From Gaiellaceae bacterium (lineage in GTDB: Bacteria; Actinomycetota; Thermoleophilia; Gaiellales; Gaiellaceae), in assembly GCA_030446625.1 (NCBI GenBank), contig JAUJMY010000001.1, positions 43,396 to 107,395 on the forward strand: a stretch of DNA of 64,000 nt. Direction: 5' to 3'. The translations under genes and the position numbers were made by a program. Positions 42,758 to 56,617 of this stretch are shown here, in pieces. The first letter of the stretch is position 1. Each line of letters starts with the position of its first letter. The notes beneath the pieces are model-generated. The model saw only the letters and a list, made by a program, of their open reading frames with translations. It was not told where the DNA came from and did not search any database.

Positions 42758-43221
42758 CGGAGCGCATCGGGGACGCCGTCCGGCGCGAGCTCGGCCGGTT
42801 CGGACCAGCGGCCGCCGGAATGACGGCGCTCGTCGACGTCTGGCCGGGCGTCGTGGGCGCCGGGATCGCGCGCAACGCGTGGCCGGCGCGGATCTCCCGC
42901 GACGGCACGCTGCACGTCAACGCCGACTCGTCCGCCTGGGCGTTCGAGCTCGCGCAGCTCGCGCCGACGATCCTCGAGCGGCTCCGCGCCGCGCTCGGGA
43001 GCGAGGCCCCGCGTGCCCTCCGGTTCGCCGTCGGCCGCCTGCCCGAGACCGCCGCCGGCGAGGCTGCCGAGGGTGCGCGCGAGCCCGTCCGAGCCGGCCC
43101 CGCGGAACGCGCCCGCGCCGCGGAGCTGACGGCGGAGATCGACGACGACGAGCTGCGCGCGCTCGTCGCGCGAGCGGCGGCGGCGAGCCTCGCGCGACCG
43201 CCTGACGACCACCGCTTCTGA
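42754..43221 (+). CDS. DUF721 protein, DciA-like helicase loader
   Basis: A 155-residue protein between recF and gyrB, the conserved position of DciA in Actinobacteria. DciA is the ancestral loader of the DnaB helicase. The core reads 'VWPGVVGAGIARNAWPARIS', 'GTLHVNADSSAWAFELAQLA' and 'PTILERLRAAL', matching DUF721, which has a KH-like fold. The C-terminal half is acidic and Ala/Arg-rich, probably disordered. GTG 42754 overlaps the recF stop by 4 nt. Confidence 0.9.
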   Translation: MTERIGDAVRRELGRFGPAAAGMTALVDVWPGVVGAGIARNAWPARISRDGTLHVNADSSAWAFELAQLAPTILERLRAALGSEAPRALRFAVGRLPETAAGEAAEGAREPVRAGPAERARAAELTAEIDDDELRALVARAAAASLARPPDDHRF

Positions 43222-43246
43222 TACACTGCGTCGTGCCCGCAAGTAG

Positions 43247-48190
<4,944 letters not shown>

Positions 48191-48307
48191 GCCATCGCGG
48201 CCGAGCGGGCCCCCCGAAAGGGTGAGATTTTCCCGTCGCCCTCTCCCTTCTTGCAAATCGGGCGTATAACGTGGGAGCAGGCCTCAGCGGAATTCGGGAG
48301 AGAATCT

Positions 48308-48616
48308 GTGGCTGTCGGACGGCAAGTAGACCTTCTAGAGCCGGTCAACATCGCGGAGCACCTCGGCAAGGTCGAGCTCTACCTGGGGCAGGTCTGCCAG
48401 ATCGCAGGGATCTCGAAGATGCAGCTCGACTATTGGACGAACAAGGCCCAGATCCCCACGAGGGGGAAGAAGCAGCGCATCTACGACATCGAGGCGCTCG
48501 AGACCGTGATGCTGATCAAGCAGGCGAAGGACAAGGGCCTCAATCTCGGGGCTGCGATCGAGGCCGCGCGGAGCTTCCGCCACGCCAGCCGCAGCACCGA
48601 CCTGCCTACCCAGTAG
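48308..48616 (+). CDS. MerR-like DNA-binding regulator
   Basis: A 102-residue protein. The helix-turn-helix region is 'LGQVCQIAGISKMQLDYWTN', followed by 'IPTRGKKQRIYDIEALETVM' (the MerR wing) and a helix 'LIKQAKDKGLNLGAAIEAAR'. No effector domain follows, so it belongs to the small stand-alone MerR group. GTG 48308 has a good ribosome binding site (GGGAGAG, 6 nt upstream); an in-frame TTG at 48251 is less likely. A candidate -10, TATAAC at 48265-48270, lies upstream. Its target is unknown; the position after gyrA is shared by several origins in Actinobacteria only loosely. Confidence 0.8.
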   Translation: MAVGRQVDLLEPVNIAEHLGKVELYLGQVCQIAGISKMQLDYWTNKAQIPTRGKKQRIYDIEALETVMLIKQAKDKGLNLGAAIEAARSFRHASRSTDLPTQ

Positions 48617-49460
48617 CGTCGCGCAGGGCTGCGGCCGCCGTCTCGGGCGGCAGCGGGTTCACGTACACGCCTGCCCCGAGCTCCACGCCCGCGAGGACGG
48701 TCAGCCGCGGGACGAGCTCGATGTGCCAGTGCGGCCCGTCGTGCAGCCACGCGTTCCACGGCACCGCGCCTTCGACCGCGTAGAGCCGGCGGACGAGCTC
48801 GGCGAGCAGCTCGAGGGCCGCGGCGAGTGAGGTGCCGTCCCGGCTCGGCACCCGAGGGGCGACGACGGACTCGTACGGCGTGCGCCCCGCGACGTGCGCC
48901 GTCGCGACGATCCCGCCGCGCGCAAGGACGACGAGATCGTCGCACGCGAGCAGGTCGGCGACGCGCTCCTGCCGCTCGAGAGCGACCGCCGGCGGCGGCT
49001 CGCGCATCCACACGACCTGCGAGTGGCTGTGCGCGAGGCTCGCACCCGCCTGCCGCCCCTCGTTGACGAGGACGTGCGGGTACGAGCCCGCGTCGCGGGC
49101 GGCGGCGGAGCGCAGGCGCCATGCCTCGGCCACGAGCGCGAGCTCACCCGAGTCGAGCTCGCCGAACGAGCGGACGTGGCGCGGGCTGTGCACCACGACC
49201 TCTTGCCGCTCGAAGGCCGGATACAGGTTCGGGACGACGCGCACGCCCCACCCGGGCGTGTCCGGCGGGTCGCGGTGCGGGAGCGCGAGCGTCTCGGGCG
49301 GCGTCCGATCCTCGCGGCCCGCGCAGAACGGGCACGTCTCGAGCTCGTCCGGCGTCGCGGCCTCGACCCGTGCGACGCCCGCTCCTGGACGACGGGCCCG
49401 AGCGGGCGCGAACACGACCTGCCGCCCCGTGAGCGGGTCCTCGCGCAGCTCCGGGGCCAC
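48606..49460 (-). CDS. galT: Galactose-1-phosphate uridylyltransferase
   Basis: GalT exchanges UMP between UDP-glucose and galactose-1-phosphate (Leloir pathway). The 284-residue protein carries the zinc cysteines in 'ELETCPFCAGREDRTPPETL', 'VRVVPNLYPAFERQEVVVHS' and the active-site His motif as 'AGASLAHSHSQVVW' (H-S-H-S-Q instead of the more usual H-P-H-x-Q). The C-terminal half has 'DGPHWHIELVPRL'. It is shorter than E. coli GalT (348 aa), as in many HIT-type actinobacterial homologues. It is convergent with the MerR-like gene (11-nt overlap). No galK or galE is adjacent. Confidence 0.9.
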   Translation of the reverse strand: MAPELREDPLTGRQVVFAPARARRPGAGVARVEAATPDELETCPFCAGREDRTPPETLALPHRDPPDTPGWGVRVVPNLYPAFERQEVVVHSPRHVRSFGELDSGELALVAEAWRLRSAAARDAGSYPHVLVNEGRQAGASLAHSHSQVVWMREPPPAVALERQERVADLLACDDLVVLARGGIVATAHVAGRTPYESVVAPRVPSRDGTSLAAALELLAELVRRLYAVEGAVPWNAWLHDGPHWHIELVPRLTVLAGVELGAGVYVNPLPPETAAAALRDATG

Positions 49461-49527
49461 GTAAGAATTGTATGAGCTGGCGCCGATTCTCCTCGAGTGG
49501 GCCGGGCGTCGTCGTACGCTTGGGCGC

Positions 49528-51621
49528 GTGGTGAAGGTCGCCGCCGCCCTGGCCGCGCTCGCCGCGCTCGCCGCTCCTCAGGCCGCGAGCGCGCAGCTGC
49601 CCTCGCTCGCGACACGCGAGGTTCCGCTCGGCCAGACGCGCTCGCTCGCGGCCGCGGGCGCCGTCCCGCGCTTCAACCTCGTCGGGCTCCACTGGCGTGG
49701 CGGAGGCAGCGTCGCCTTCCGCACGCGCGCCGTGGACGGGAGCTGGAGCGGGTGGCGCGCCGCCGCGCCGGAGGACGAGGACGCGCCCGATCCGTGGACG
49801 TCGGAGCGGAGCGCCCCCGGGTGGCGCGTCGGCAACCCGTACTGGACGGGCGCCTCAGACGCGATCGAGTACCGGATCCGCGGCCGGGTGAGCCGGCTCC
49901 GCGCGCACTTCGTCTGGAGCCCGGTCGGGAGTGAGCCGCAGCGGACGCTCTCGCTCGCGGCGGCGCCGGCGATCGTCCCGCGCGCGGGCTGGGGGGCGAA
50001 CGAGCTGATCAAGCGCGCGCCGCCGTCCTACGCGCCGCAGGTGCAGCACGCGATCGTCCACCACACGGCGGGCTCGAACTCGTACACGCGCGCGGAGTCG
50101 GCCGCGATCGTGCGCGGGATCCAGACCTACCACGTCCGCGGCAACGGCTGGAACGACATCGGCTACAACTTCCTCGTCGACCGCTTCGGTCAGGTCTTCG
50201 AGGGCCGCTTCGGGGGAATCGAGCGCGCGGTCGTCGGCGCCCACGCGGAAGGGTTCAACACCGGTTCCGCCGGCGTCGCGGTGATGGGGAACTACAACGC
50301 GACGCAGATCTCCGCCGCGGCTCGCGCGGCTCTCGTCCAGACCCTCGCCTGGCGCCTCGACCTCGCCCACGTCGACCCGCTCCGCACGCTCTCGGTGGTC
50401 TCGGGCGGGAACGGACGCTTCCAGCGCGGGATCCCGGTGCTGCTGCGCGGGATCGTCGGTCACCGCGACACCGGCTTCACGACGTGTCCCGGGAACGTGC
50501 TCTACTCGCAGCTCGGCGCTCTCGCCGCCGAGGTCGCCGTCAGCGGCGCCCCCAAGCTCTTCTCGCCTGCCGCCCAGGGGATCGTCGGCAGCCAGGTCCG
50601 GGTGACGGCGCGCCTCTCGGTGGCACTGCCGTGGACGGTGACGATCAACGACGCGCAGCGCCGCCCGGTGGCGACGGGCTCGGGCTCGGGCTCGGTCGTC
50701 GACTGGACGTGGGACGCGACGCGCGCGCCGGCGGGCGCCTACACGTACGTGATCGCCGCGGGGCCGACGGTGCGTCCCGCGATGGGGACCGTCGGCGCCG
50801 CGGCTGTGGCCGTGCGGCTGACGCAGGCGCGTGCGGCGCCGCGGATCGTCTCGCCGAACGGGGACGGGCGGGACGACTCGGCTGCGATCTCGTATCGGCT
50901 GAACGCTCCGGCGCTCGTCACCGCGACCCTCGTCGACCGGAACGGCCGCTCGCTCGCGACGCTCTTCTCGGAGCCGCGCGGGGCCGGAGCCCACGGCTTC
51001 GTCTTCACCGGCGAGCGGATCCCGGACGGCGCGTACCGGATCGTCCTGACGGCGACGGACCCGGCCGGGAAGAAGGTCACCTCGACCGTGAACGTGCTGG
51101 TGAGCCGGACGCTGTCCGCGCTCGCGCTGGGGCGCGGCGTCTTCTCGCCGAACGGCGACGGCCGGCACGACACGGTGCAGGTGCGGTTCACGCTCGCCGC
51201 TCCGGCGCACGTCCGGCTGTGGGTGCTCCGCGCCGGACGACCCGTTGCGAGCGTCTTCGAAGGCGGCCTCGCCGCGGGCGCGCACGTGCTGAGCTGGGAC
51301 GGCGGCATCCAGACGGCGCGCCTGCCGGACGGCCGCTACGAGGTGGAGCTCACGGTGTCGGACCCGAGCGCGAACGTGGCGCCGCGGCTCGCGTTCGTCT
51401 CGGACACGGCGCCGCCCTCGCTCCGCATCGTGCGGCTGCGGCCGCTGCGGCTGCGCGTCAGCGAGCCCGCCGAGATCCGCATCGTCGCCGACGGCCGCGC
51501 GCGCGTCGAGAAAGCGCGCACCGGCGTGCTCGCGGTGCCCGGCGTGCTGCGCGCGCGCCGGCTGCAGGCGTTCGCGACGGACGCCGCGGGGAACCGAGGC
51601 GCGATGCTGCGCTACCCGTAG
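49528..51621 (+). CDS. Secreted N-acetylmuramoyl-L-alanine amidase (PGRP/Amidase_2) with C-terminal FlgD/Ig-like repeats
   Basis: A protein of 697 aa. The signal peptide is 'KVAAALAALAALAAPQAASA', from GTG 49528 (49531 also possible). A beta-rich N-terminal region precedes the PGRP domain: 'RAGWGANELIKRAPP', 'VQHAIVHHTAGSNSYTRAES', 'GWNDIGYNFLVDRFGQVFEG', 'VVGAHAEGFNTGSAGVAVMG' and 'GIVGHRDTGFTTCPGN', which give the zinc ligands His-His and Cys-context of amidases. The C-terminal third has two units beginning 'IVSPNGDGRDDSAAISYRLN' and 'VFSPNGDGRHDTVQVRFTLA', typical FlgD-like/gliding-type repeats. It should cleave peptide stems from glycan strands outside the cell. Confidence 0.93.
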   Translation: MVKVAAALAALAALAAPQAASAQLPSLATREVPLGQTRSLAAAGAVPRFNLVGLHWRGGGSVAFRTRAVDGSWSGWRAAAPEDEDAPDPWTSERSAPGWRVGNPYWTGASDAIEYRIRGRVSRLRAHFVWSPVGSEPQRTLSLAAAPAIVPRAGWGANELIKRAPPSYAPQVQHAIVHHTAGSNSYTRAESAAIVRGIQTYHVRGNGWNDIGYNFLVDRFGQVFEGRFGGIERAVVGAHAEGFNTGSAGVAVMGNYNATQISAAARAALVQTLAWRLDLAHVDPLRTLSVVSGGNGRFQRGIPVLLRGIVGHRDTGFTTCPGNVLYSQLGALAAEVAVSGAPKLFSPAAQGIVGSQVRVTARLSVALPWTVTINDAQRRPVATGSGSGSVVDWTWDATRAPAGAYTYVIAAGPTVRPAMGTVGAAAVAVRLTQARAAPRIVSPNGDGRDDSAAISYRLNAPALVTATLVDRNGRSLATLFSEPRGAGAHGFVFTGERIPDGAYRIVLTATDPAGKKVTSTVNVLVSRTLSALALGRGVFSPNGDGRHDTVQVRFTLAAPAHVRLWVLRAGRPVASVFEGGLAAGAHVLSWDGGIQTARLPDGRYEVELTVSDPSANVAPRLAFVSDTAPPSLRIVRLRPLRLRVSEPAEIRIVADGRARVEKARTGVLAVPGVLRARRLQAFATDAAGNRGAMLRYP

Positions 51622-52193
51622 CCGGCGACCCAGTCGTCGTAGCGACGCTCGAGCCGCGCCAGCAGCTCGGCCAGAAGCAGGCGCCGGTCGACCGGAGCGC
51701 CCAGCTCGAGCGCGAGCGACGTCGGCGGGAGGTTCGCACGCGCCGGGAGGCCGTCCCGCCCCTGCGAGACGTTGACGCCGATCCCGAGCACGACACGCCC
51801 GCCCGCAGCCTCCGCGAGCACTCCCGCCACCTTTCGCCCGCCGAGGAGCACGTCGTTCGGGAACTTCAGCTCGGGCTCGAGACGCGTCGTGGCCGCGATC
51901 GCCTCGGCCACGGCCGCGCCGGCGACGAGCGACAGCTCGGGAAGGCGATCCGGGGGTACGCGCGGGCGCAGGACGACGGAGAGCAGGAGGCTCGTCCCGC
52001 GCGGCGCCTCCCAACGCCTGCCGAGGCGTCCGCGCCCGGCCGTCTGCTCGTCCGCGACGGCCACGGCTCCTTCGGGAGCGTTCTCCGGGAGCAGGCGCTG
52101 CGTCGACGCGCACACCGGCTCGTAGCGGTAGTCACGGCCGAAGCGGCCGCGCAGGAGTGGCAGCACGTCGTCGGGCCTCAGCGACTCGGCCAC
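51612..52193 (-). CDS. birA: Biotin--[acetyl-CoA-carboxylase] ligase
   Basis: A 193-residue monofunctional ligase without the N-terminal helix-turn-helix of E. coli BirA, so it should not act as repressor. It has the biotinyl-AMP loop 'ADEQTAGRGRLGRRWEAPRG', 'LELKFPNDV'-type 'PELKFPNDVLLGGRKVAGVL' and 'GGRVVLGIGVNVSQGRD'. The C-terminal SH3-like domain is missing; the frame stops at the end of the catalytic core. BirA biotinylates AccB, which fits its place next to fab and acc genes. It overlaps the amidase tail by 10 nt on the opposite strand. Confidence 0.9.
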   Translation of the reverse strand: MAESLRPDDVLPLLRGRFGRDYRYEPVCASTQRLLPENAPEGAVAVADEQTAGRGRLGRRWEAPRGTSLLLSVVLRPRVPPDRLPELSLVAGAAVAEAIAATTRLEPELKFPNDVLLGGRKVAGVLAEAAGGRVVLGIGVNVSQGRDGLPARANLPPTSLALELGAPVDRRLLLAELLARLERRYDDWVAGYG

Positions 52194-52238
52194 CCCGCTC
52201 TAGACTAGACCGCCCGTGCAACCACTTCGCCGCAGACG

Positions 52239-52676
52239 GTGACGGTCGGCGCGCCCCTCGGCCGCGCGGAGATCGAGGCGATCCTCCCGCATCGCGAGCC
52301 GTTCCTCCTTCTCGACGAGGTGCTGGAGCTCGAGCCGGGCATCCGCGTGGTCGCGCGCAAGCGCGTCGGCGAGGAGCTGTGCGCGGGGCACTTCCCTGGG
52401 AACCCGATCATGCCGGGCGTCCTGATGGTCGAGGCGCTCGCGCAGGCAGGCGCCGTCGCCGTTCTCGGGCGCGAGGAGAACCGCGGGAAGCTGGCGCTCT
52501 TCGCCGGCATCGACGACGTCCGGTTCAAGCGTATCGTCCGCCCGGGCGACGAGCTGCTGCTGACGTGCGAGCTCGAGACGGTTCGCGGCCCGATCGGCCG
52601 GGGGAAGGTGCGCGCGACGGTCGACGGGGAGCTCGCGGTGCGCGGCACGCTGACGTTCGCGGTGGGGGAGTCGTGA
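52239..52676 (+). CDS. fabZ: 3-hydroxyacyl-ACP dehydratase
   Basis: FabZ dehydrates 3-hydroxyacyl-ACP in fatty-acid elongation. The 145-residue hot-dog protein has '[20 protein letters not shown]' and the catalytic His and Glu in '[20 protein letters not shown]', plus '[20 protein letters not shown]'. It opens the plus-strand fab operon; a promoter is expected in 52194-52238, between it and birA. GTG of fabH overlaps its stop by 4 nt. Confidence 0.96.
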   Translation: MTVGAPLGRAEIEAILPHREPFLLLDEVLELEPGIRVVARKRVGEELCAGHFPGNPIMPGVLMVEALAQAGAVAVLGREENRGKLALFAGIDDVRFKRIVRPGDELLLTCELETVRGPIGRGKVRATVDGELAVRGTLTFAVGES

Positions 52677-53686
52677 TCGGCCGCGTCGACGGGACGCGGA
52701 TCTCGATCACCGGGCTCGGGAGCTACGCGCCCGAGCGCGTGCTGACGAACCACGAGCTCGCGCAGATGGTCGACACGTCCCACGAGTGGATCGTCGAGCG
52801 GACGGGGATCCGCGAGCGGCGAATCGCGCGGCCCGACGAGGCGATGACGGATCTGGCGCTGCCCGCCGCGCGGCAGGCGCTCGAGCAGGCGCAGGTCGAT
52901 CCGGCCTCCGTCGATCTCGTCATCGTCGCGACGGTCACGCCGGACACGATGTTCCCGACGACGAGCGCGCTGCTCGCGGACGCGCTCGGCGCGTCGGACG
53001 CGGCGGCCTACGACCTCCTGGCCGGCTGCACGGGCTTCATGTACGCCGTCGCGCAGGCGTACGGCATGCTCGCCGGCGGTCTCTCGCGGCGCGCCCTCGT
53101 GGTCGGCGGCGACGTGCTCTCGAAGATCATCAACTGGCGCGACCGCCGGACGTGCGTGCTGTTCGGCGACGGCGCGGGCGCGGTCGTGCTCGACCGCGTG
53201 GACGGCGGCGGATTCGTCGGCTTCGAGCTCGGTGCCGACGGCGCGGGCGGGATCCACCTCTCCCTGCCCGGCGGCGGCTCGCGTACGCCGACGACGGCGG
53301 AGACGATCGAGCAGGAGAAGCACTTCGTGCAGATGAACGGGCCCGAGGTCTTCCGCTTCGCCACGCGCGTCCTGGTCTCGTCCGCGGAGAAGCTGCTCGC
53401 GGAGTGCGGGCGCTCGATCGACGAGGTCGACGTCTACGTGCCGCACCAGGCGAACGTACGAATCATCGACCACGCCGCGCGGAAGCTCGGCGTCCCGGAG
53501 GAGAAAGTCGTTATAAACGTCGACCGCTATGGCAATACGTCCTCCGGCTCGATCCCACTCGCCCTCGCGGATGCCGCGGCCGACGGGCGGCTGCGCCCCG
53601 GCGCGCTCGTGCTGATGACGGGGATGGGCGCGGGGCTCACGTGGGGCTCGAGCCTGATCGAGTGGACGGACGGGGTGGCGGCATGA
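52673..53686 (+). CDS. fabH: 3-oxoacyl-ACP synthase III
   Basis: FabH condenses a short acyl-CoA with malonyl-ACP and so initiates fatty-acid synthesis. The 337-residue protein has '[20 protein letters not shown]', '[20 protein letters not shown]', catalytic Cys in '[20 protein letters not shown]', His in '[20 protein letters not shown]' and Asn in '[17 protein letters not shown]'. The local run GTTATAAACGTC around 53510 is AT-richer than the surroundings but encodes conserved residues. GTG start overlaps fabZ; its stop overlaps the fabD ATG by 4 nt. Confidence 0.97.
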   Translation: MIGRVDGTRISITGLGSYAPERVLTNHELAQMVDTSHEWIVERTGIRERRIARPDEAMTDLALPAARQALEQAQVDPASVDLVIVATVTPDTMFPTTSALLADALGASDAAAYDLLAGCTGFMYAVAQAYGMLAGGLSRRALVVGGDVLSKIINWRDRRTCVLFGDGAGAVVLDRVDGGGFVGFELGADGAGGIHLSLPGGGSRTPTTAETIEQEKHFVQMNGPEVFRFATRVLVSSAEKLLAECGRSIDEVDVYVPHQANVRIIDHAARKLGVPEEKVVINVDRYGNTSSGSIPLALADAAADGRLRPGALVLMTGMGAGLTWGSSLIEWTDGVAA

Positions 53687-54609
53687 GCAAGGTGGCCTTC
53701 TGCTTCCCCGGCCAGGGCTCGCTCGAGGTCGGAATGGGGCGGGAGATCGCGGAGGCCGTGCCCGAGGCGATGGAGGTCTTCGAGCGCGGCAGCGAGGCGT
53801 GCGGGCTCGACCTCCGGCGCCTCTGCTTCGACTCGCCGCTCGAGGACCTCGTCGACACCGAGGTGCAGCAGCCGGCGATCGTGGCGACGAGCCTCGCCGT
53901 GCTCGCAGCGCTGCGCGCGCGTGGCATCGCGCCCGACTACGTCGTCGGCCACTCCGTCGGCGAGTTCGCGGCCCTCGCGGCGGCGTCGGCGCTCGAAAGC
54001 GAGCACGCGATCGCGCTCGTGCGCGAGCGCGGCCTGGCGATGGCCGAGGCGGCACGCCAGCGCCCCGGTTCGATGGCGGCGATCCTCGGCCTCGAAGACG
54101 AGGTTGTCGAGTCGCTGTGCCGCAAGATCATCGGCGTGTGGCCCGCGAACTACAACTCGCCGGGTCAGGTGGTCGTCTCCGGCGAGGACCCCGCCGTCGA
54201 GGAGTGCTGCAGCGAGGCGGAGCGGGAGGGCGCGCGCCGCGCGGTGAAGCTCAAGGTCTCGGGTGCCTTCCACAGCCCGCTCGTCGCGCGCGCGGCCGAC
54301 CGGCTGAAGCCCGCGATCGACCGCGTTCGCTTCTCGGAGCCGGTCGCGCCCTTCATGTCGACCGTGACCGCGAAGATCGAGCCCGCACAGCGGCTGGGGA
54401 CGCTGCTCGTGGAGCAGCTCACGGCGCCGGTCCGCTTCCGTCACGCGACGAACGAGCTGATCCGCGACGGCGTCAGGACGTTCGTCGAGGTCGGGCCCGG
54501 CAACGTCCTGTCGGGACTCGTCAAGCGGATCGACCGCAGCGTGAAGGCCGTGTCGGTGAACAACCTGACCTCGCTCAAGCAGCTCGAGGAGACCCTCGGC
54601 GCTGCCTAG
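53683..54609 (+). CDS. fabD: Malonyl-CoA:ACP transacylase
   Basis: FabD loads malonyl groups from AccABCD-made malonyl-CoA onto ACP. The 308-residue protein has 'VAFCFPGQGSLEVGMGREIA', the Gln-containing 'VDTEVQQPAIVATSLAVLAA', the nucleophile elbow 'DYVVGHSVGEFAALAAASAL', Arg in 'HAIALVRERGLAMAEAA' and catalytic His in 'VSGAFHSPLVARAADRLKPA'. The last codons contain GAGGAGA, which appears to be the ribosome binding site for fabG. Confidence 0.96.
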   Translation: MSKVAFCFPGQGSLEVGMGREIAEAVPEAMEVFERGSEACGLDLRRLCFDSPLEDLVDTEVQQPAIVATSLAVLAALRARGIAPDYVVGHSVGEFAALAAASALESEHAIALVRERGLAMAEAARQRPGSMAAILGLEDEVVESLCRKIIGVWPANYNSPGQVVVSGEDPAVEECCSEAEREGARRAVKLKVSGAFHSPLVARAADRLKPAIDRVRFSEPVAPFMSTVTAKIEPAQRLGTLLVEQLTAPVRFRHATNELIRDGVRTFVEVGPGNVLSGLVKRIDRSVKAVSVNNLTSLKQLEETLGAA

Positions 54610-55336
54610 CCCGACGTTCGCCTCCCTCGACGGCAAGACCGCGCTCGTCACCGGCGCTTCGCGCGGGATCGGCCGCGCGATCGCGCTCGAGCTCGGCCGC
54701 GCCGGCGCATCCGTCGTCGTCGGCTACCGCTCGGGCGCCGAAGAGGCGGAGGCCGTCGCCGCCGAGGTCGGCGGTCGCGCCGTTCGCGCCGACGTCTCCG
54801 ACGCCGAAGAGGCGAGGCGGCTGGTCGAGGATGCCGGCGAGCTCGACGTGCTCGTCAACAACGCGGGGCTGACGCGCGACGGCGTCCTGGCGCGGATGCC
54901 CGACGACGACTGGCGCGCCGTGTTGGAGACGAATCTGAGCAGCGTCTTCTACACCTGCCGCGCCGTCACCCGCGGGATGATGAAGCGGCGGTCGGGCGCG
55001 ATCGTGAACGTCTCCAGCATCGTCGGCGTGCACGGCAACTGGGGCCAGACCAACTACGCCGCCTCGAAGGCGGGGATCATCGGATTCACGAAGTCGCTCG
55101 CGCGCGAGCTTGGCAGCCGCGGGGTCCGCGCGAACGTCGTCGCGCCCGGCTACGTCCGCACGCAGCTCACGGACGCGATCCCGGAAGAGGCGCGCGAGAC
55201 GATGCTGACGAACACGCCGCTCGGGCGGCTCGGCGAGCCGGAGGACGTGGCGGGGGCGGTACGCTTTCTCTGCTCGGACGAGGCGGCGTTCATCACGGGC
55301 GAGGTGCTGCTCGTCGACGGCGGCTTGGGGATGTGA
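54602..55336 (+). CDS. fabG: 3-oxoacyl-ACP reductase, CTG start
   Basis: FabG reduces 3-oxoacyl-ACP with NADPH. With CTG 54602 as start the protein is 244 residues, exactly the E. coli FabG length: (L)PSPTFASLDGKTALVTGAS, Rossmann 'GASRGIGRAIALELGRAGAS', 'LDVLVNNAGLTRDGVLARMP', catalytic Ser in 'AIVNVSSIVGVHGNWGQTNY' and Tyr/Lys in 'NYAASKAGIIGFTKSLAREL'. No ATG, GTG or TTG exists upstream of GTG 54848, which would remove the cofactor domain. GAGGAGA (54586-54592) sits 9 nt before CTG. The CTG start is thus well supported. Confidence 0.93.
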   Translation: MPSPTFASLDGKTALVTGASRGIGRAIALELGRAGASVVVGYRSGAEEAEAVAAEVGGRAVRADVSDAEEARRLVEDAGELDVLVNNAGLTRDGVLARMPDDDWRAVLETNLSSVFYTCRAVTRGMMKRRSGAIVNVSSIVGVHGNWGQTNYAASKAGIIGFTKSLARELGSRGVRANVVAPGYVRTQLTDAIPEEARETMLTNTPLGRLGEPEDVAGAVRFLCSDEAAFITGEVLLVDGGLGM

Positions 55337-56607
55337 CGACGGTGGAGTACGGAAGCCAGAACGGCAGGCGTCGGGTCGCGATCACCGGCCTCGGCGCGGT
55401 GACGCCGCTCGGGAACGACGTCGCCACGACGTGGCAGAGCCTGCTCGCAGGCGAGTCCGGGGCCGCGCCGATCGCGCAGTTCGACGCGAGCGAGTTCCCG
55501 GTCACATTCGCGTGCGAGCTCAAGGACTTCGACCCGACGCAGTGGATCGAGCGCAAGCACGCGCGCCGCCTCGACCGCTTCGCCCAGATGATCATCGCCG
55601 CCGCGCGCCAGGCCGAGGCGGACTCGGGGCTCGAGATCGCGAAGGAGGCGGAGCGCGTGGGCGCGGCGATCGCGACCGGGATCGGCGGCATCGGCGCGTT
55701 CCAGGACTGCTACGACACGCTGATCCACCGCGGGGCCGACCGCGTGAACCCGTTCTCGATCCCGGCGATCATCCCGAACATGGGTGCCGGCTGGGTCTCG
55801 ATGGAGCTCGGCACGCGCGGCCCGCTCTCCTCGCAGTGCACGGCGTGCGCAGCCTCGAACATGGCGATCGGCGACGGCGCGGACGCGATCCGGCTCGGGC
55901 GCGCCGATGTGATGCTCTGCGGCGGCACGGAAGCGGGGATCACGCGCGTCGGGATCGCGGGCTTCGGTGCGATGCGCGCCCTCTCGCGGCGAAACGACGA
56001 CCCGGCGCGCGCGAGCCGCCCGTTCGACGCCGAGCGCGACGGCTTCGTGATGGGCGAGGGCGCGGCTGTGCTCGTGTTGGAGGAGCTCGAGCACGCGAAG
56101 GCGCGCGGCGCGAAGATCTACGCCGAGCTGCTCGGGTACGGAGTCTCCTCGGACGCGAACCACATCACGGAGCCCGACCCGGAGGGCTCGAACCCGGCGC
56201 GCGCGATGAAGATGGCGTTCGCGGACGCCGGCGTCGATCCGACGGAGATCGGCTACGTCAACGCTCACGGGACGTCGACGCCTCTCGGCGACGCCAGCGA
56301 GACACGCGTGATCAAGCTCGCCGTCGGCGCGGAGGTCGCGCGCCGGATCCCCGTGTCCTCGACGAAGGGCGCGACGGGGCACTGCCTGGGCGCCGCGGGC
56401 GCGATCGAGGCGATCTTCACGACGCTCGCCGTCCAGCGCGGCAAGATCCCGCCGACGATCAACTACGAGGTCGAGGATCCGGACTGCGATCTCGACTACG
56501 TCCCGAACGAGGCGCGCGACGCGGACGTGCGCGTGGCCGTGAACAACTCGTTCGGGTTCGGCGGCCACAACGCCTCGATCGTCGTCCGGCGCTACGACGG
56601 CGACTAG
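55333..56607 (+). CDS. fabF: 3-oxoacyl-ACP synthase II
   Basis: FabF elongates acyl-ACP by condensation with malonyl-ACP. The 424-residue protein has 'RRVAITGLGAVTPLGNDVAT', nucleophile Cys in 'SSQCTACAASNMAIGDGADA', His in 'GYVNAHGTSTPLGDASETRV' and the second His in 'KGATGHCLGAAGAIEAIFTT' (Lys present, C rather than L after the His). GTG 55333 overlaps fabG's stop by 4 nt. No acpP gene lies between fabD/fabG and fabF, so the carrier protein must be encoded elsewhere. Confidence 0.96.
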   Translation: MTTVEYGSQNGRRRVAITGLGAVTPLGNDVATTWQSLLAGESGAAPIAQFDASEFPVTFACELKDFDPTQWIERKHARRLDRFAQMIIAAARQAEADSGLEIAKEAERVGAAIATGIGGIGAFQDCYDTLIHRGADRVNPFSIPAIIPNMGAGWVSMELGTRGPLSSQCTACAASNMAIGDGADAIRLGRADVMLCGGTEAGITRVGIAGFGAMRALSRRNDDPARASRPFDAERDGFVMGEGAAVLVLEELEHAKARGAKIYAELLGYGVSSDANHITEPDPEGSNPARAMKMAFADAGVDPTEIGYVNAHGTSTPLGDASETRVIKLAVGAEVARRIPVSSTKGATGHCLGAAGAIEAIFTTLAVQRGKIPPTINYEVEDPDCDLDYVPNEARDADVRVAVNNSFGFGGHNASIVVRRYDGD

Positions 56608-56617
56608 TCTCGGCGCG

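Noticed and set aside
48191..48250. Terminator after gyrA (CCCCCCGAAAGGG followed by GATTTT)
   Set aside because: The stem is only 3-4 bp and the T-run is short; too weak to annotate.
53505..53530. AT-rich island in fabH as a sign of insertion
   Set aside because: It encodes the conserved '[12 protein letters not shown]' segment, including the catalytic Asn, so it is native.
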